Assembly: GCA_001916035.1 (NCBI GenBank)
Contig: MNRQ01000034.1
Coordinates: 1 to 23,321, forward strand
Direction of reading: 5' to 3'
Origin: Clostridium sp. 27_14
GTDB lineage: Bacteria > Bacillota > Clostridia > TANB77 > CAG-508
DNA: 23,321 bases
Shown here: positions 22,915-23,321 of the stretch, piece by piece
Numbering within the stretch: position 1 is the stretch's first letter
Layout: each line of letters starts with the position of its first letter
Position numbers and translations under genes: made by a program
Notes under the pieces: model-generated
Told to the model about the DNA's origin: nothing
What the model saw: the letters and a program-made list of their open reading frames with translations, nothing else
The model's database searches: none

Positions 22915-23321
22915 TTATTGTTCTATTTCCAACTGGAAGCTAGATCTTAGGGAAACTAGCGGGCAAGCACCAAGCGTGCCGCCATCGCTGCTGTTGCCCA
23001 AGCCAGCGTCATCGCCGTACACACTGCACACAAAGCCAGAGTGGTAAGCCGACGGAGAAGCGAGCCACCAGTCGTAATCTCCTGTAGAACCGTTTTTTCC
23101 GCAATACATACTATTATAACCTGTATAATCTAATGTATTACTTCTTGTAAACCAACCAGTATTTTGTAGTACTAAATTGTTTACTATATATATATATCCT
23201 GGTTCACTATATGAACTATATTCTGTTCCTAATTTATAATTTCCTGTTGTATGTGATACTTGATTATATGATGCCACATACATCTCTGCTGTTGGTGCTC
23301 CTATTGCATAATTTGCTTTTG
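22915..23321 (-). CDS. Lectin-like DUF6273-type protein, C-terminal part; candidate DGR target
   Basis: The reading frame is open to the window edge, so the start lies beyond 23321; an internal Met at 23283 is not the start. The visible 135 residues run from KANYAIGAPTAEMYVASYNQ through GYNSMYCGKNGSTGDYDWWLASPS to CPLVSLRSSFQLEIEQ. The WWLASPS...G.CPLVSL pattern is that of DUF6273-type and related C-type-lectin/FGE-like folds, used as surface or phage adhesins and binding proteins. The last ~55 codons are about 57% GC, against roughly a quarter in the flanks, while the first ~75 visible codons match the AT-rich genome. In the GC-rich part nearly all non-scaffold codons end in C or T, as expected for AAY-derived codons mutated by a diversity-generating retroelement. 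Confidence 0.75.
   Translation of the reverse strand, partial: KANYAIGAPTAEMYVASYNQVSHTTGNYKLGTEYSSYSEPGYIYIVNNLVLQNTGWFTRSNTLDYTGYNSMYCGKNGSTGDYDWWLASPSAYHSGFVCSVYGDDAGLGNSSDGGTLGACPLVSLRSSFQLEIEQ
22930..23095 (-). other. Candidate DGR variable repeat (VR)
   Basis: GC-rich island at the 3' end of the lectin-like gene. Scaffold codons: TGG TGG CTC GCT TCT CCG TCG, then GTG TGC, GTG, GCT, TTG, ACG, and GGT GCT TGC CCG CTA GTT TCC CTA. Between TCG (23052) and GGT (22971), the 19 other codons, apart from TCT, are all NNY (GCT, TAC, CAC, GGC, TTT, AGT, TAC, GGC, GAT, GAC, GGC, GGC, AAC, AGC, AGC, GAT, GGC, GGC, CTT). TAC and GAC at 23076-23071 may also be variable. The constant GC-rich 3' block (about 22930-22971) would be the homing-initiation (IMH-like) segment. 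No template repeat is in the window to compare. Confidence 0.6.

Noticed and set aside
22166..23321. Reverse transcriptase or template repeat of a DGR in the window
   Set aside because: All sizeable frames in the window are explained by other families, and no second GC-rich, Asn-codon-rich copy of the VR scaffold was seen on either strand.
1..23321. CRISPR array
   Set aside because: The only tandem repeat (18947-19054) is contiguous, without unique spacers; the other repeats are kilobases apart.
1..23321. tRNA or rRNA genes
   Set aside because: No tRNA-like cloverleaf with TTC-loop sequence or rRNA segment was recognised; the only clear structural RNA is RNase P.

Overview
The window is AT-rich throughout, with a compact low-GC Firmicute (Clostridia-like) gene set: Der/PlsY/GpsA, a type A RNase P RNA, TrmB, AddA, a SpoVB/MurJ-like flippase, VanW-type and DacF-type wall proteins, and purine-rich Shine-Dalgarno sites. 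Two conserved genes (vanW-like and addA) are each split by a single-base frame change, so this is either an unpolished or metagenome-type assembly or a genome with young pseudogenes.

Layout from left to right: (1) 336-2720, plus strand: a frameshifted VanW-domain wall protein and a lipid/polysaccharide flippase, closed by a terminator that overlaps the flippase stop codon. (2) 2854-6943, minus strand: a promoter-driven unit encoding a zinc-dependent phospholipase C-like protein, an ABC ATPase and an 890-residue FtsX-type permease. (3) 7104-8571: a remnant of a DUF4143 ATPase, then a secreted D-Ala-D-Ala carboxypeptidase, then two back-to-back hairpins. (4) 8784-10026: a small Cys/His protein, a compact self-contained transcription unit encoding a 22-residue hydrophobic peptide, and a two-pass membrane protein. 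(5) 10145-15179, minus strand: trmB, a DUF4116 repeat protein and a frameshifted addA. (6) 15313-16820: RNase P RNA with its promoter and terminator, preceded by a membrane-anchored protein with a Ser/Gly-rich linker. (7) 17018-22153, minus strand: der-plsY-gpsA, a zinc-ribbon protein, and a nucleotidylyltransferase-Nudix fusion with its own strong promoter. (8) 22345-23321: a terminator, transposase debris, and the C-terminal part of a lectin-like (DUF6273-type) protein.

The most interesting signal is that last gene. Its final ~55 codons form a GC-rich island (about 57% GC over 22931-23090, counted by hand) in which nearly every apparently free position is an NNY codon, interspersed with fixed scaffold codons (WWLASPS, VC, V, A, L, T, GACPLVSL). 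This is the footprint left when a diversity-generating retroelement mutates AAY codons of a template repeat. No reverse transcriptase or template repeat is in the window, so the gene is best read as a candidate remote DGR target, or a frozen one.

Other signals worth a look: a structured ~105-nt interspersed repeat (two full copies and one half copy) lying mostly between convergent genes; the 22-residue peptide unit, whose mRNA 5' end can pair with its own ribosome binding site; a Nudix domain lacking key acidic residues; an RNase P promoter whose extended -10 contains the stop codon of the upstream gene; and a recurrent AAGGAATG octamer 10-12 nt ahead of six starts.
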